This document shows positions 5,056 through 5,649 of a stretch of DNA of 5,649 bases, one piece after another. The notes beneath the pieces were generated by a model. It searched no databases, was not told the origin of the DNA, and saw nothing but the letters and a program-made list of their open reading frames with translations. This stretch comes from Clostridia bacterium (lineage in GTDB: Bacteria; Bacillota; Clostridia; UBA1381; UMGS1253): contig JAFQPV010000029.1 of the NCBI GenBank assembly GCA_017411585.1, positions 1-5,649 of the forward strand, read 5' to 3'. How positions within the stretch are numbered: the stretch's first letter is position 1; the number at the start of each line of letters is the position of its first letter. Position numbers and translations under genes: made by a program.

Positions 5056-5649
5056 ATGAATAGAAAAGCAGTTGTTCTTGTGCTCACAGCGATGCTGTGC
5101 ATGCTCACGGCAACGGTGTGCTTTGCTGCACCGCTTTGGGAATCAGATGTATCGGAGACGGTAACGTCGGGCGTGCAGCTTCGTAAGCTCGACCGTTTTT
5201 ATAAAAACACTTGGGATCAGGTTCGTGTACTGTATGTGGATTTGGATAATCCTTATGTTTCTTTGCGAATTCTGACGTCGAAAAACGGTACAAGTACACG
5301 AGAAACCACGCTGTCTATGGCACAAAACAGCGGCGCGGTTGCGGCGGTAAACGGCGATTTTTTCAATATGCTTTCCGGACCGACCAATATGCTCGGTATG
5401 GTGGTGCAAAACGGAGAGATGACCTCTACCCCCTCTAAAGATACGGGGCTTGCGAATTTTGCACTTTTAGAGGACAATTCTGTAGTGATGGATTATTTTA
5501 GTTTTTCAGGGAAAGTGACTTCGCCGCAGGGATATAGCTCGGAACTTTATGCCATCAATAAGGTGCCGGTGACCACCGGCGGCGTGACGATGCTCAGCTC
5601 GGCATGGGGAAAACAAACCATGGGCAACATCGATGGTGTCACCATGACG
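5056..5649 (+). CDS. Secreted phosphodiester glycosidase (NAGPA domain) family protein, C-terminus outside the window
   Basis: The frame is open for 198 residues to the window edge. A clear Sec signal peptide (Lys/Arg n-region 1-4, hydrophobic core 5-23, likely cut after Ala24 in VCFAAP) sends the product outside the membrane. There is no lipobox Cys. The following domain resembles the NAGPA/DUF2233 fold: a strand pattern RVLYVDLDNP (57-66) and the hallmark SGAVAAVNGDFFN (92-104), then LGMVVQNGEM (113-122). In mammals this family uncovers mannose-6-phosphate by cleaving GlcNAc-phosphodiesters. Bacterial members are mostly uncharacterised and linked to envelope or exopolysaccharide glycans. 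It may therefore trim glycosyl phosphodiesters in wall polymers, possibly related to the glycan made by the operon at the left, though the two are transcribed separately. Bacterial versions often carry repeat or wall-binding domains C-terminally; these would be beyond the edge. The domain call rests on motif recognition. Confidence 0.8.
   Translation, partial: MNRKAVVLVLTAMLCMLTATVCFAAPLWESDVSETVTSGVQLRKLDRFYKNTWDQVRVLYVDLDNPYVSLRILTSKNGTSTRETTLSMAQNSGAVAAVNGDFFNMLSGPTNMLGMVVQNGEMTSTPSKDTGLANFALLEDNSVVMDYFSFSGKVTSPQGYSSELYAINKVPVTTGGVTMLSSAWGKQTMGNIDGVTMT

Noticed and set aside
5105..5477. Several minus-strand open frames opposite the secreted glycosidase-like gene
   Set aside because: They are antisense to a frame with promoter, AAGGAGG site, signal peptide and NAGPA motifs; none has its own start signals.

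Overview
The window looks like a chromosomal segment of a Gram-positive Clostridia-type bacterium. The signs are strong AGGAGG-like ribosome sites, SigA-type promoters with 17-base spacers, a uracil permease preceded by a transcription attenuator, a MurJ/MviN-family flippase inside a surface-polysaccharide operon, and a secreted phosphodiester glycosidase-type protein. Base composition is moderate. I would guess an Oscillospirales/Ruminococcaceae-like gut anaerobe, but placement below class is weak inference.

Region 1 (1-3331, minus strand) is a three-gene operon for cell-surface glycan synthesis. It has its own promoter (-35 TTGACG, -10 TATACT). In transcription order it encodes a stand-alone hexapeptide-repeat acyltransferase (2719-3261), a 14-helix MurJ/MviN-family flippase (1160-2716), and an unusual fusion of a second hexapeptide acyltransferase to a GT4 glycosyltransferase (1159 running off the left edge). 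The junctions are almost gapless: 2 bases, then 0 bases. This suggests translational coupling and co-production of enzymes that build, acetylate and export a lipid-linked glycan.

Region 2 (3355-4953, minus strand) is a one-gene unit for an NCS2 uracil permease. It has its own promoter, a roughly 150-nt structured leader, and a strong UUCG-capped terminator after the gene. The leader can form an intrinsic terminator. It can instead form a 17-base-pair antiterminator, or a two-helix hairpin that would sequester the antiterminator's 5' arm. This is a complete candidate attenuation switch and the most interesting regulatory feature here.

Region 3 (4986-5649, plus strand) is divergent. A good promoter and ribosome site drive a secreted protein with a NAGPA-type phosphodiester glycosidase domain, cut off by the right edge. 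A perfect 15-base palindrome lies midway between the two divergent promoters.

I saw no tRNA, rRNA, CRISPR array, insertion sequence or phage feature. I did not find a clearly new multi-gene system. The novelty candidates are the uracil-permease leader, the acyltransferase-glycosyltransferase fusion and the charge-depleted MurJ-like flippase.
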